The position numbers and the translations under genes were made by a program. 31,043 nucleotides of DNA from the NCBI GenBank assembly GCA_902489335.1, contig CABTZO010000007.1, forward strand, positions 1-31,043. The letters run 5' to 3'. The DNA comes from an uncultured Oscillospiraceae bacterium. GTDB lineage: Bacteria; Bacillota; Clostridia; Oscillospirales; Acutalibacteraceae. The notes below the pieces were generated by a model, which was given only the letters and a program-made list of their open reading frames with translations, did not search any database and was not told the DNA's origin. Shown piece by piece: positions 16,376 through 25,065 of this stretch (positions are counted from its first letter, which is position 1; every line of letters starts with the position of its first letter).

Positions 16376-17923
16376 TTATTTATTTTTCTTTTGTTTTACG
16401 GCAGCTATGGCTGAAACTGCAGAAAAAGCAAGGCTCAAAGCAATTATACTTTCAGAGGCAATTCCTGTTTTAGGAGACTCTTTATCTGATTTTTTATCTG
16501 AACGTATTGAATTCATTTTGCTTTTATCTTTAGATATAATCTTTTCGTTAGGTTTTATTTTGTCATTGTTTGAAACAGGTTTGTTTTCGGTTGAATTTTC
16601 ATTATTATTCTCAGATTTGTTATCATGATTATTGTTGTTTTCCGTTGGATTTTCATTATTATTTTCAGTCGGGTTATTCTGATTGTTATTGTTTATACGG
16701 TCTTTAATCGAATAACTGTCAATTAAAGTTTTATTTTCGGTCGTGTAAGTGCTGACTTTAATTTCAGAATCGGAAACATTGACAATAGTATATGAACTCT
16801 CTTTTCCCTGCCATTTTACTTTTGCGTAGGGGAAATCCTTTGATTTTATTCCGTAGAATTTACTTGAACTTGAAGAATCAAGTGTTGTATAGACTGTTCC
16901 TTCGTCGGTATAATAATTATCTTTGTTAACCGGAATGTTGTTTTTCAACTGTTCTGTTCTCACATATACATGGTCATGTCCCATCAAAACAAGATCGATT
17001 TTGTTTTCATCAAATACGGGAACCAATTCTTTTCTTCTCTTCAAAATATCGGGACTTTCGCTGTGATTTGCTACTGAATAGATTGAATGGTGAAAACATA
17101 CAATTCTGTGCTTTACGTCCGGATATTTAGCTATAGCTTCTTTAATAGCCTTTTTGTGACTAAGAGTATTTTGATTGTTTGAATTTAAAATTATAAATAA
17201 AGCGTTTTTGTATCTGAAAAAGTAATCGTTACCTGCCAAAGTGCCGCCGTGAGATGTTTCGTTGGGATAATAGAATCTCTCTTTTGTTTTTGAAGTTGAA
17301 CCGTCGTGATTTCCGGGTAAAGCGGCAATCGGATATTTTTTAAGTCCTTCGGGTTTTGAAAAAGCGTCATATTCCGAGTCCTGGTTTTTGGAGGTAATCG
17401 AATTGACTTGGTCTCCCAAAGATAAAAGAAAATCTATATTAGGAAATTCGGTTTCAACTGTTTTTAATGTCTTATCCCAATTCTTTTCTTCATTTTGCAA
17501 ATTGCCTACTCCCAATTGCACATCGCCAAAAGCGGCAAAAGAAAAGTCTTTGTCTTCAGATACTCTGAATTTATAGACTTTTGTGTCTCCTTTTATCTGA
17601 TACATATACTCTTTTCCCGGTTGTAAATTATTAAATGTTACTGTGTTTCTCCATTTACCGTTTGAGAGTTTTTTGGGCGTGCTCTTGAAAGACTTCGCTC
17701 CGGTAAAATCTTTTTCATCATTTGAAATATTAAGTTTAACTTCATTATGTATCTGTGTATCTGATTGATATACCAAAGCTCTTACAGATTCGTCTTCTCC
17801 TACATTTAGTATTACGCTGCTGATATTAGCCGCAAAAGCAGAAGGCACAACGATAATCAGTGTAAATAAAAGTGCGATTAAAACATAACTTAATGCGATT
17901 TTGATGTTTCTTTTTGTTTTCAT
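16376..17923 (-). CDS. Secreted, sortase-anchored metallophosphatase (purple acid phosphatase-like)
   Basis: The 515-residue protein begins with a basic start and hydrophobic signal peptide (1-31, AFA-AN cleavage). Residues about 33-122 form a fibronectin-like purple-acid-phosphatase N-domain (LQPGKEYMYQIKGD). The calcineurin-like domain shows metal ligands in order: Asp134 (FGDVQLG), Asp171 (LGDQVN), Asn205-His206 (GNHDG), His278 or His279 (FHHS), and His316/His318 (GHDHVY). A low-complexity Asn/Glu linker (411-450) with repeated NPTENNN leads to SPKTG (483-487), a hydrophobic span and KQKKNK. SPKTG matches the class B sortase motif of C. difficile rather than LPXTG. It should hydrolyse phosphoesters at the cell surface. 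GAGGAG precedes the ATG. Confidence 0.9.
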   Translation of the reverse strand: MKTKRNIKIALSYVLIALLFTLIIVVPSAFAANISSVILNVGEDESVRALVYQSDTQIHNEVKLNISNDEKDFTGAKSFKSTPKKLSNGKWRNTVTFNNLQPGKEYMYQIKGDTKVYKFRVSEDKDFSFAAFGDVQLGVGNLQNEEKNWDKTLKTVETEFPNIDFLLSLGDQVNSITSKNQDSEYDAFSKPEGLKKYPIAALPGNHDGSTSKTKERFYYPNETSHGGTLAGNDYFFRYKNALFIILNSNNQNTLSHKKAIKEAIAKYPDVKHRIVCFHHSIYSVANHSESPDILKRRKELVPVFDENKIDLVLMGHDHVYVRTEQLKNNIPVNKDNYYTDEGTVYTTLDSSSSSKFYGIKSKDFPYAKVKWQGKESSYTIVNVSDSEIKVSTYTTENKTLIDSYSIKDRINNNNQNNPTENNNENPTENNNNHDNKSENNNENSTENKPVSNNDKIKPNEKIISKDKSKMNSIRSDKKSDKESPKTGIASESIIALSLAFSAVSAIAAVKQKKNK

Positions 17924-17955
17924 GATTTCTCCTCTGTTAAATAATTCTCTGCTAT

Positions 17956-17985
17956 TTTATAAGACTCTCATAAAATCAAAATCAA
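17956..17985 (-). promoter_or_regulatory. Promoter of the metallophosphatase gene
   Basis: On the minus strand TTGATT (17985-17980) and TATAAA (17961-17956) are 18 bp apart, about 30 bases before the ATG. Confidence 0.5.
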
Positions 17986-18017
17986 ACTAATGTAAAATCT
18001 AAGAAAATTGCGATATG

Positions 18018-18046
18018 TTTACGAACTCTGCTATTTTTGATAAAAT
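18018..18046 (+). promoter_or_regulatory. Promoter of the carboxynorspermidine operon
   Basis: TTTACG (18018-18023) and TAAAAT (18041-18046) are 17 bp apart, with an extended TG ahead of the -10. It lies about 20 bases before the chosen start and diverges from the phosphatase promoter. Confidence 0.5.
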
Positions 18047-18068
18047 GATATTCGTTGGAGGTAATAAT

Positions 18069-19271
18069 ATGGGAAAAGCTATGATAATAGGCGCCGGTGG
18101 CGTTGCGAGAGTCGCTATTTTTAAGTGCTGTCAAAATGATGAGGTTTTTACCGAACTTATGATTGCAAGCAGAACTGTTGGAAAATGCGAACAAATAAAA
18201 AAAGAACTTGAAGGCAAAACAAAAACCAAGATAACAACGGCACAAATAGATGCCGATGATGTTCCTGCGCTTGTTGCTTTGATAAATGAATATAAACCAA
18301 AGATTGTAATTAATCTCGCGCTTCCTTACCAGGATTTAAGCGTGATGAAAGCATGTCTTGAGACAAATACACATTATTTAGATACCGCAAACTATGAGTC
18401 ACCCGATACCGCTCATTTTGAATATAAAGAGCAGTGGGCGATGCACGAAGAATTTGAAAAAAGAAATTTGACCGCTGTTTTAGGAAGTGGATTTGATCCG
18501 GGTGTTACGGGAATATTCTCTGCCTATGCTATGAAACACGAATTTGATGAAATAAATTACATAGATATTTTGGACTGTAACGGCGGAGATCATGGTTATC
18601 CTTTCGCAACAAATTTTAACCCCGAGATAAATATCAGAGAAGTAAGTGCAAAGGGAAGATATTTTGAAAACGGAAAATTCATAGAAACCGAGCCGATGGA
18701 GATAAAAAGAAAATATAATTTTGACAAAGTCGGCGAAAAAGATATGTATCTTCTATATCATGAGGAACTTGAATCTCTTTCGAAGAACATAAAGGGAATA
18801 AAGAGAATAAGATTTTTCATGACTTTCGGAGAGTCGTATTTAACGCACCTTAAATGCCTTGAAAATGTCGGAATGACATCAATTGAACCGATAGAATATA
18901 ACGGAATGGAAATAGTGCCTCTTCAATTTTTGAAGGCTGTTTTACCGGATCCTTCGACTTTGGGACCGAGGACCAAGGGCAAAACGAATATCGGTTGCAT
19001 TTTCAGAGGTAAAAAAGACGGTAAGGAAAAGAATTTATATATATATAATATCTGCGATCATGAAGAATGCTACAAGGAAACGGGAGCGCAAGCCGTAAGT
19101 TATACAACGGGCGTTCCGGCGATGATCGGAGCGGCTCTTGTTATGCAGGATATCTGGACGCTTAAAGGAACCCGCAATGTAGAAGAATTTGATCCGGATC
19201 CGTTTATGGACGGATTAAATAAGTGGGGACTGCCTTACATAATTGAAAGGAATCCTAAACTTGTCGATTAA
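18069..19271 (+). CDS. Carboxynorspermidine (carboxyspermidine) dehydrogenase
   Basis: From the ATG at 18069 (GGAGG 6 bases before) the protein has 400 residues, the usual length. The frame is open 54 bases farther up, but that region is the promoter. MGKAMIIGAGGVARV is the Rossmann NADPH site. The body (GSGFDPGVTGIFSAYA, DCNGGDHGYPFATNFNPEIN) is that of the saccharopine-dehydrogenase superfamily. The enzyme reductively condenses aspartate beta-semialdehyde with putrescine (or diaminopropane) to carboxyspermidine. The next gene, nspC, overlaps by 11 bp and decarboxylates that product. This pairing is the main reason for preferring this role over saccharopine dehydrogenase. Confidence 0.92.
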   Translation: MGKAMIIGAGGVARVAIFKCCQNDEVFTELMIASRTVGKCEQIKKELEGKTKTKITTAQIDADDVPALVALINEYKPKIVINLALPYQDLSVMKACLETNTHYLDTANYESPDTAHFEYKEQWAMHEEFEKRNLTAVLGSGFDPGVTGIFSAYAMKHEFDEINYIDILDCNGGDHGYPFATNFNPEINIREVSAKGRYFENGKFIETEPMEIKRKYNFDKVGEKDMYLLYHEELESLSKNIKGIKRIRFFMTFGESYLTHLKCLENVGMTSIEPIEYNGMEIVPLQFLKAVLPDPSTLGPRTKGKTNIGCIFRGKKDGKEKNLYIYNICDHEECYKETGAQAVSYTTGVPAMIGAALVMQDIWTLKGTRNVEEFDPDPFMDGLNKWGLPYIIERNPKLVD

Positions 19272-20376
19272 AACTCCGTATTATTTGATTTCCGAGAAAA
19301 AATTAAAGGAAAATCTGAAAATTTTAGAAAATTTGAAATCGGAAACCGGTTGTAAAATTTTGCTCGCGCAAAAATGTTACAGCATTTATCAGACCTATCC
19401 GCTTTTAAGTTCTGTTTTGGACGGCACCTGTTCGTCCGGTTTATTTGAGGCACTTTTATCCGAAAAATATTTCAAAAAGGAAAATCATGTTCATAAAATA
19501 GCTTTTTCAGATGAAGAAATACCCAAGATAAAAGATATTGCCGATTTCATAGTTTTTAATTCGGAAAGTCAACTTGAAAAATATTCAAAGTTTTTTATGA
19601 ATAAAAAAATCGGAGTAAGAATAAACCCCGAAATTTCGACTCAGGAAACACCGATTTATGATCCCTGCGGAAAGTTTTCACGAATGGGAATAAAAATAAA
19701 AGATTTTGAAAAGATACCGAAAAATCTTATATCTTTGATCAGCGGACTGCATTTTCATACACTCTGCGAACAAAATTCAGATGACTTGGAAAAAACTCTC
19801 GTTAAATTTGAGGAAAACTTCGGTAAATATCTGTATTCAATGGACTGGCTGAATTTTGGCGGCGGTCATCATATTACAAGAGAAGATTACGACTTAAAAA
19901 AATTAAAAGATCTTATAAAACACTTTCAAAACAAGTATGACTTGCAAGTCTACTTGGAACCGGGGGAAGCAGTGGCACTAAATGCCGGTTACCTTGTAAC
20001 TACGGTTTTAGACACAGTTAAAAACGAAAAAGAAATTGCTGTTTTAGACACCTCTGCCGCCTGCCATATGCCTGATGTTTTGGAAATGCCTTATCGACCG
20101 CCACTATTTAATTCCGCAAAACCGGGCGAAAAAAACTTTGATTATATTTTGGCGGGTCCGACTTGTCTTGCCGGGGATATAATAGGAGAATATTCTTTTG
20201 ATAAGAAATTAGAAGTCGGGGATAAAATGTATTTTGAAGATATGGCAATTTATACCATGGTAAAGAACAACACTTTCAACGGTATGCCGCTTCCGAGTAT
20301 AGTTTTGGAAAAAGAAAACGGAGAACTAAATGTTCTCCGAGAATTTGATTATTTGGATTTTGAAAGCAGACTTTAA
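19261..20376 (+). CDS. nspC: Carboxynorspermidine (carboxyspermidine) decarboxylase, TTG start
   Basis: This PLP enzyme of the alanine-racemase fold (as in DAP decarboxylase) removes CO2 from carboxyspermidine to give spermidine. I start it at TTG 19261, 9 bases after AAAGGA, giving 371 residues beginning MSIKTPYYLI like characterised NspC. A TTG 18 bases earlier is less well placed. Lys38 in LLAQKCYS is the cofactor lysine; EPGEAVALNAGYL and GPTCLAGDIIGEY are the phosphate-binding and catalytic cysteine segments. It overlaps the dehydrogenase end by 11 bp. Its stop overlaps the stop of speB on the other strand by 4 bp, with no terminator between. Confidence 0.93.
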   Translation: MSIKTPYYLISEKKLKENLKILENLKSETGCKILLAQKCYSIYQTYPLLSSVLDGTCSSGLFEALLSEKYFKKENHVHKIAFSDEEIPKIKDIADFIVFNSESQLEKYSKFFMNKKIGVRINPEISTQETPIYDPCGKFSRMGIKIKDFEKIPKNLISLISGLHFHTLCEQNSDDLEKTLVKFEENFGKYLYSMDWLNFGGGHHITREDYDLKKLKDLIKHFQNKYDLQVYLEPGEAVALNAGYLVTTVLDTVKNEKEIAVLDTSAACHMPDVLEMPYRPPLFNSAKPGEKNFDYILAGPTCLAGDIIGEYSFDKKLEVGDKMYFEDMAIYTMVKNNTFNGMPLPSIVLEKENGELNVLREFDYLDFESRL

Positions 20377-21212
20377 ATAATTAAAAGCAGCTCTCTTAAT
20401 ATTTTGCAGGCTACCGCAGTAGACACACCCGACGGATCTAAAGTCGGCGCAAGTTCGCAAATGTCTGCTCCTACAATATCGAGCTCTTTGAGATAATCGA
20501 AGGAATTTAATAGTTCTGCAAAAGAAATTCCGCCCGGTTCAGGTGTTCCCGTTCCGGGTAAAACGCTTGTATCAAGCACATCAAGGTCTATCGTAAGGTA
20601 GACCTTTTCATTTTGAAGATTGCGCACTGTATTTGGAATCTGTGACAAATCAAATTTATGTAAAGAGGTATGTTCTTTTGCAAACTCAAATTCTTCTTTT
20701 GTGCCGGATCTTATACCGAATTGAAAAATATTGTTGTCGCCGACCATATTGTGGCAACGCCTTATAACAGTTGCATGAGATAGTTTGACTCCAAGGTAGT
20801 CATCGCGAAGATCCGCATGAGCGTCAAGTTGAATGAGTTTGAGGTCGGGATAAAGCTTGAGAGCGGCTCTGTAAGAGGGAAGCGTGATAAGATGTTCTCC
20901 GCCTATTAAAACGGGCTTCTTTTTGCTCGCAAAGATATTTGTCATTTCATTTTCAATCATTGTCAGAACTGCATCGGTATTGCCAATCGGAAGACAAAGG
21001 TCACCTAAATCGCAAATTTGATGATTTGTTAAATCATCGTCTTGATAGGGACTGTAAGTTTCAATTTCTTGTGAATCAAGCCTGATGGCAGACGGAGCAA
21101 ATCTTGTTCCGGGCCTATATGAAACGGTTCCGTCAAACGGTGCCCCGATTATTACTTTTTTGCTGTCTTCAAATTTTGCGTTGCAATCAATAAATGAGTA
21201 TTTATTCAACAC
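20373..21212 (-). CDS. speB: Agmatinase (ureohydrolase family), GTG start
   Basis: Agmatinase splits agmatine into putrescine and urea. From the GTG at 21212, 9 bases after AGGAGA, the protein has 279 residues; the frame is open 60 bases upstream inside speE, but that part has no family likeness. The Mn ligands are all present: His107 (GGEH), Asp130, His132 and Asp134 (LDAHADLR), Asp209 and Asp211 (IDLDVLD), with GTGTPEPGGIS following. It overlaps speE by 11 bp. Last gene of the polyamine run, no terminator seen after it. With speA it gives putrescine from arginine. Confidence 0.93.
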   Translation of the reverse strand: MLNKYSFIDCNAKFEDSKKVIIGAPFDGTVSYRPGTRFAPSAIRLDSQEIETYSPYQDDDLTNHQICDLGDLCLPIGNTDAVLTMIENEMTNIFASKKKPVLIGGEHLITLPSYRAALKLYPDLKLIQLDAHADLRDDYLGVKLSHATVIRRCHNMVGDNNIFQFGIRSGTKEEFEFAKEHTSLHKFDLSQIPNTVRNLQNEKVYLTIDLDVLDTSVLPGTGTPEPGGISFAELLNSFDYLKELDIVGADICELAPTLDPSGVSTAVACKILRELLLII

Positions 21213-22053
21213 TTTTAAGCATCTCCTCAACATAAGTCGGCAAGGCAAAAGCACCTTTATGCAGTGCCGCATTATAATATTTTGTTTTTATTTTTGAACC
21301 GTCAAAGTTTCTTTCATCGAAATCTTTTATAGGATGATATTTTTTTGACGAAAAACCGAAAAGCCAGTGTCCGGAGGGATAAGTCGGAATGTGTGCCTGA
21401 TACACTTTTGCCATATCAAAGGACTGAACAATTCTCGAATGAATTCGCTTCATAGCATTTGCGTCATTATCGTAAAAAGGACTTTCGTGTTGATTTACCA
21501 AAATGCCGTCTTCAACTAAAGCCTTATAACAGTTTCCGTAAAATTCTTTTGTGAAAAGTCCTTCTCCGGGTCCGAAAGGATCGGTGGAATCTACGATAAT
21601 CAAATCATATTCGTTTTCCTTTGACCTTACAAATGAAAGACCGTCTTTAAAATATAAATTAACTCTTTCATCTTCCAAACAACATGAGGTAAACGGGAGA
21701 TATTTTTTGCTTACTTCTACGACTTCTTTGTCTATTTCAGCCATATCTATATTTTTTATTGTATCATATTTACAGAGTTCACGAACAACACCGCCGTCAC
21801 CCGCGCCGATAATCAACACATTTTCAATCTTCGGATTAACTGACATTGGAACATGGGTTATCATTTCGTGATAAATAAACTCATCTTTCTCGGTAAGCAT
21901 TATATATCCGTCTAAAACCAAAATTCTGCCAAAGTCAAAAGAATCAAAGACATCGATTTTTTGAAATTCCGATTGATGTGAATAAACTACATCTTTAATT
22001 CTGATATTAAATTTTACATTTTTGCTGTGATTCTCAGCATACCAAAATTCCAT
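21202..22053 (-). CDS. speE: Spermidine synthase (polyamine aminopropyltransferase)
   Basis: This 283-residue enzyme moves an aminopropyl group from decarboxylated AdoMet to putrescine to make spermidine. VLIIGAGDGGVVRELCKY is the nucleotide-binding loop, IDVFDSFDFGRILVLDGYIMLT the family signature start, and IIVDSTDPFGPGEGLF the active-site Asp segment. It begins 9 bases after the speA stop and overlaps speB. With speD upstream, the whole AdoMet-dependent route is present in one transcript. Cadaverine or other diamines could also be acceptors. Confidence 0.95.
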   Translation of the reverse strand: MEFWYAENHSKNVKFNIRIKDVVYSHQSEFQKIDVFDSFDFGRILVLDGYIMLTEKDEFIYHEMITHVPMSVNPKIENVLIIGAGDGGVVRELCKYDTIKNIDMAEIDKEVVEVSKKYLPFTSCCLEDERVNLYFKDGLSFVRSKENEYDLIIVDSTDPFGPGEGLFTKEFYGNCYKALVEDGILVNQHESPFYDNDANAMKRIHSRIVQSFDMAKVYQAHIPTYPSGHWLFGFSSKKYHPIKDFDERNFDGSKIKTKYYNAALHKGAFALPTYVEEMLKSVE

Positions 22054-22061
22054 TTTTTCAC

Positions 22062-23519
22062 CTATTTCAAAACGCTGAGGTTGGAAAGTGTCATATCTTC
22101 TGTTCCCAAAACACTACAGCCTTTTTCTTTTGCATATTTAATATAATCGATGATTTCTTTTGTTACAACCTCTCCGGGAGCTAAAACGGGAATACCGGGA
22201 GGATAGGTCATCACAAATTCTCCGCAGATTTTGCCTTCTGTTTCATTCAGAGGCAAAAGAATTTTTTCGGAATAAAAGGCCTCCTGCGGTGAAGTTTTTA
22301 CAATCGGATTTAAGTATTCGCGGGTAAACATTCCGATTTTTGATTTTTTATATTTTCTCCTTATTTCAGAAAGTGCGCCGATGAGTCTTTCAATATTTAG
22401 CATAGTATCTCCCACTGAAATATAAGCTAATATGTTTCCCAAATCTCCAAACTCAATTTGAATATCATATTCATCACGCAGAATATCATAAACTTCAATT
22501 CCTGCAAGCCCGATTTGTAGGGTGTTTACCGAAAGTTTTGTTTGATCGAAGTCAAAAATCGAGTCCTTGTTTATCAAATCTTTTGTATATGCGATATAGT
22601 CACCGATTTCATTGATTTCATTTGATGAATAATCAACCATTTCAATAACTTTATCGAAGATTTTTTCTCCGTACAAAGCAAGATTATATCTTGAAATATC
22701 AAGAGAAGACAAGAGTAGATAAGAAGCGGAAGTCGTCTGAGTAAGATTGATTATTTGCCTCAAATAATCTGTGTTTACTCTCGGTTTATTATTTTTGTCT
22801 TTACCGACAAGCAAAATCGAGCTTTGCGTCAAACTGCCTCCGCTTTTATGCATTGAAACCGACGCCATATCGGCACCTGCGGAGATAGCACTTTTTGGAA
22901 GCTTGGAATTGAAATAAAAATGTGTTCCGTGTGCTTCGTCGACGAGTAAAAGCATATTGTTTTTATGAGCTAATTTTTCAATGTATTCAAGGTCTGAACA
23001 GATACCATAATATGTAGGATTATTTACAAAAATCGCTTTTGCATCGCGGTTTTCTTCAATAGCTTTTTTTATTGAGCTCTTTTTCATACCGAGTGAAATA
23101 CCGAAATCCGGGTTGACATCGGGATCAATATATACGGGAACAGCGCCGTTTAGGACAAGAGCATTTAAAATGCTGCGATGAACATTTCGCGGAAGTAAAA
23201 TTTTGTCACCTTTTTTAGTTGCGGCAAAAACCATAGCCTGAACGGCACTTGTTGTACCGCCAACCATAAAGTAAGAGGCGGCCGCACCGAAAGCTTCCGC
23301 CGCAAGAGCTTCGGCTTCTTTTATAACATTGGTCGGATGACATAGATTATCCAGGGGTTTTTGTGAATTAACATCGACACTCATTGTCTTTTGACCCAAA
23401 AAAGATGTGAGCAAAGAATTGCCCCTGCCTTTTTTATGACCCGGTACGTCAAAAGGGACAACTCTTTTTTCTTTTAATTCATTTAATGCTTCATAAATGG
23501 GAATACGATTTTGGTTCAA
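22062..23519 (-). CDS. speA: Orn/Lys/Arg decarboxylase (fold-type I), probably arginine decarboxylase, TTG start
   Basis: The 485-residue protein is the short form without an N-terminal receiver-like domain, as in B. subtilis SpeA. PFDVPGHKKGRG (22-33) is the family start signature. Asp194 and His197 (VDEAHGTH) position PLP, and Lys225 in SMHKSGGSLTQ carries it. The start is TTG after AAGGAG that overlaps the speD stop. The downstream agmatinase argues for arginine as substrate (arginine to agmatine). The lysine riboswitch and amino-acid transporter heading the transcript leave lysine decarboxylation to cadaverine open; sequence alone cannot separate the two. Confidence 0.9.
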   Translation of the reverse strand: MNQNRIPIYEALNELKEKRVVPFDVPGHKKGRGNSLLTSFLGQKTMSVDVNSQKPLDNLCHPTNVIKEAEALAAEAFGAAASYFMVGGTTSAVQAMVFAATKKGDKILLPRNVHRSILNALVLNGAVPVYIDPDVNPDFGISLGMKKSSIKKAIEENRDAKAIFVNNPTYYGICSDLEYIEKLAHKNNMLLLVDEAHGTHFYFNSKLPKSAISAGADMASVSMHKSGGSLTQSSILLVGKDKNNKPRVNTDYLRQIINLTQTTSASYLLLSSLDISRYNLALYGEKIFDKVIEMVDYSSNEINEIGDYIAYTKDLINKDSIFDFDQTKLSVNTLQIGLAGIEVYDILRDEYDIQIEFGDLGNILAYISVGDTMLNIERLIGALSEIRRKYKKSKIGMFTREYLNPIVKTSPQEAFYSEKILLPLNETEGKICGEFVMTYPPGIPVLAPGEVVTKEIIDYIKYAKEKGCSVLGTEDMTLSNLSVLK

Positions 23520-23528
23520 CGTAACTCC

Positions 23529-24329
23529 TTAAAATATATTTCTCGACGAAAAAATTTCAATCATCTCATGTTTGAGTTGATTTTCTATTTTATCTTTTTG
23601 TTTTTCAGAAAGTTTATTGACATTACTCTTAAAAACATGATTAGGCACATCAATATCTTTGATCATCATCTTAGTGTGGAACATATTCGCTTGATATATG
23701 TTAATATCCATAGCTTTATATTCATCAAGAGTTTTAGGATCAATATAATCTTGAATAGAGGTAAAATCATGATCTATAAATAATTTTCTTCCGTCTAAAG
23801 TTCGTGTGAAACCTCGAACTCTATAATCCATTGTAATTACATCTGAATCAAAACTGTCAATCAGAAAATTAAGAGTAGACAGAGGTGTTATTTTACCGCA
23901 GGTTGCAACATCAATATCAACTCTGAAAGTTGCGACGTTGTTGTCTGGATGATATTCGGGATAGGTATGAACGGTAACATGACTTTTATCAAGATGTAAG
24001 AGCATATCTCCGTTACCTTTTGCAAAACGATATACCTCTGTGTCACTTTCTGCCATATTTTTAAGCATACTTTTTTCAGATATCAAAAGTGAAACGGAGG
24101 CTCCTTGGGGATCATAGTCTTGTCTTGAAATCGACAAAACATGTGCACCTATCATATCGGATACTGTACATAGAATTTTTGTAAGTCTTTCAGAATTATA
24201 CTGTTCATCGATATATTCTAAATATTCTTTGATTTCTTTTTGCGTTTCAGCATAACAAACATCGAATATATTAAAGGATAGAGATTTTGTTAAATTATTG
24301 AAACCATATAATTTAAGTTTTTCATTCAT
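23529..24329 (-). CDS. speD: S-adenosylmethionine decarboxylase, E. coli-type
   Basis: It makes decarboxylated AdoMet, the aminopropyl donor for SpeE. At 266 residues it is the long form known from E. coli (264), not the about 120-residue Bacillus/Thermotoga form. LDKSHVTVHTYPE holds Ser116, where the proenzyme should self-cleave to create the pyruvoyl cofactor. FRVDIDVATCGKITPLSTLN and MDYRVRGFTR are further family blocks. I choose ATG 24329; a TTG one codon earlier is possible. It overlaps the ATPase gene by 8 bp, tying polyamine synthesis to the transporter transcript. Confidence 0.95.
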   Translation of the reverse strand: MNEKLKLYGFNNLTKSLSFNIFDVCYAETQKEIKEYLEYIDEQYNSERLTKILCTVSDMIGAHVLSISRQDYDPQGASVSLLISEKSMLKNMAESDTEVYRFAKGNGDMLLHLDKSHVTVHTYPEYHPDNNVATFRVDIDVATCGKITPLSTLNFLIDSFDSDVITMDYRVRGFTRTLDGRKLFIDHDFTSIQDYIDPKTLDEYKAMDINIYQANMFHTKMMIKDIDVPNHVFKSNVNKLSEKQKDKIENQLKHEMIEIFSSRNIF

Positions 24330-25065
24330 CAAAAAACCTCTGTAAGAACTCTTTTGTTTCAGGATGATCGGGATTTTTCAGAACTTTTTCCGGATCTCCC
24401 TCTTCTAAAATAACACCGTTATTCATAAATATAATATTATTTGCAACGTCTTCGGCAAATTTCATTTCATGGGTAACAATGAGCATTGTGAGTCCGGAAT
24501 CTTTTGCCAAATCTTTCATAACATCTAAAACATCGCCGACCATCTGGGGGTCTAAAGCTGAAGTCGGTTCATCAAAGAGAAGAATATCGGGTTGCATTGA
24601 AAGAGCCTTTGCGATTGCGACTCTCTGTTGTTGACCGCCTGAAAGTTGCTTTGGTTTAGCATTAATGTAAGGAGTCATTCCAACTTTTTCGAGATATTTT
24701 AAAGCTGTTTCTTTTGCTTCGTTTTTGGACTTCTTCAAAACTTTTTCTTGACCTATCATACAGTTTTTTAGAGCCGTCATATTAGAAAACAAATTGAAAT
24801 TTTGAAAAACCATTCCGACAAGAGTGCGATATTTTGTAATCTTAGATTTTTCTTTTGTAACACTTTTGCCTTTGAAAATAATGTCTCCGCCTGACGGTTC
24901 TTCAAGTAAGTTAATGCAACGAAGCAAGGTTGATTTTCCGGAACCTGAAGGACCGATTATACAAGTTATATCTCCTTTTTTTACTTCAAAATCAATGTCT
25001 TTCAAAATTAAGTTTTTTCCAAAACTCTTTGAAAGATGTGAAATCTTTAAAATTGGTTCTTCCAT
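24322..25065 (-). CDS. Polar amino acid ABC transporter ATPase (GlnQ/HisP type)
   Basis: The 247-residue ATPase has Walker A GPSGSGKST, Q-loop VFQNFNLF, signature LSGGQQQRVAIAKAL, Walker B ILLFDEPTSALDP and switch His in IVTHEM. It powers uptake through the permease encoded just upstream; the ATG overlaps the permease stop as TGATG. The family imports polar amino acids. The lysine riboswitch at the head of the transcript makes lysine (or other basic amino acids) the likely cargo. Confidence 0.95.
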   Translation of the reverse strand: MEEPILKISHLSKSFGKNLILKDIDFEVKKGDITCIIGPSGSGKSTLLRCINLLEEPSGGDIIFKGKSVTKEKSKITKYRTLVGMVFQNFNLFSNMTALKNCMIGQEKVLKKSKNEAKETALKYLEKVGMTPYINAKPKQLSGGQQQRVAIAKALSMQPDILLFDEPTSALDPQMVGDVLDVMKDLAKDSGLTMLIVTHEMKFAEDVANNIIFMNNGVILEEGDPEKVLKNPDHPETKEFLQRFFDE

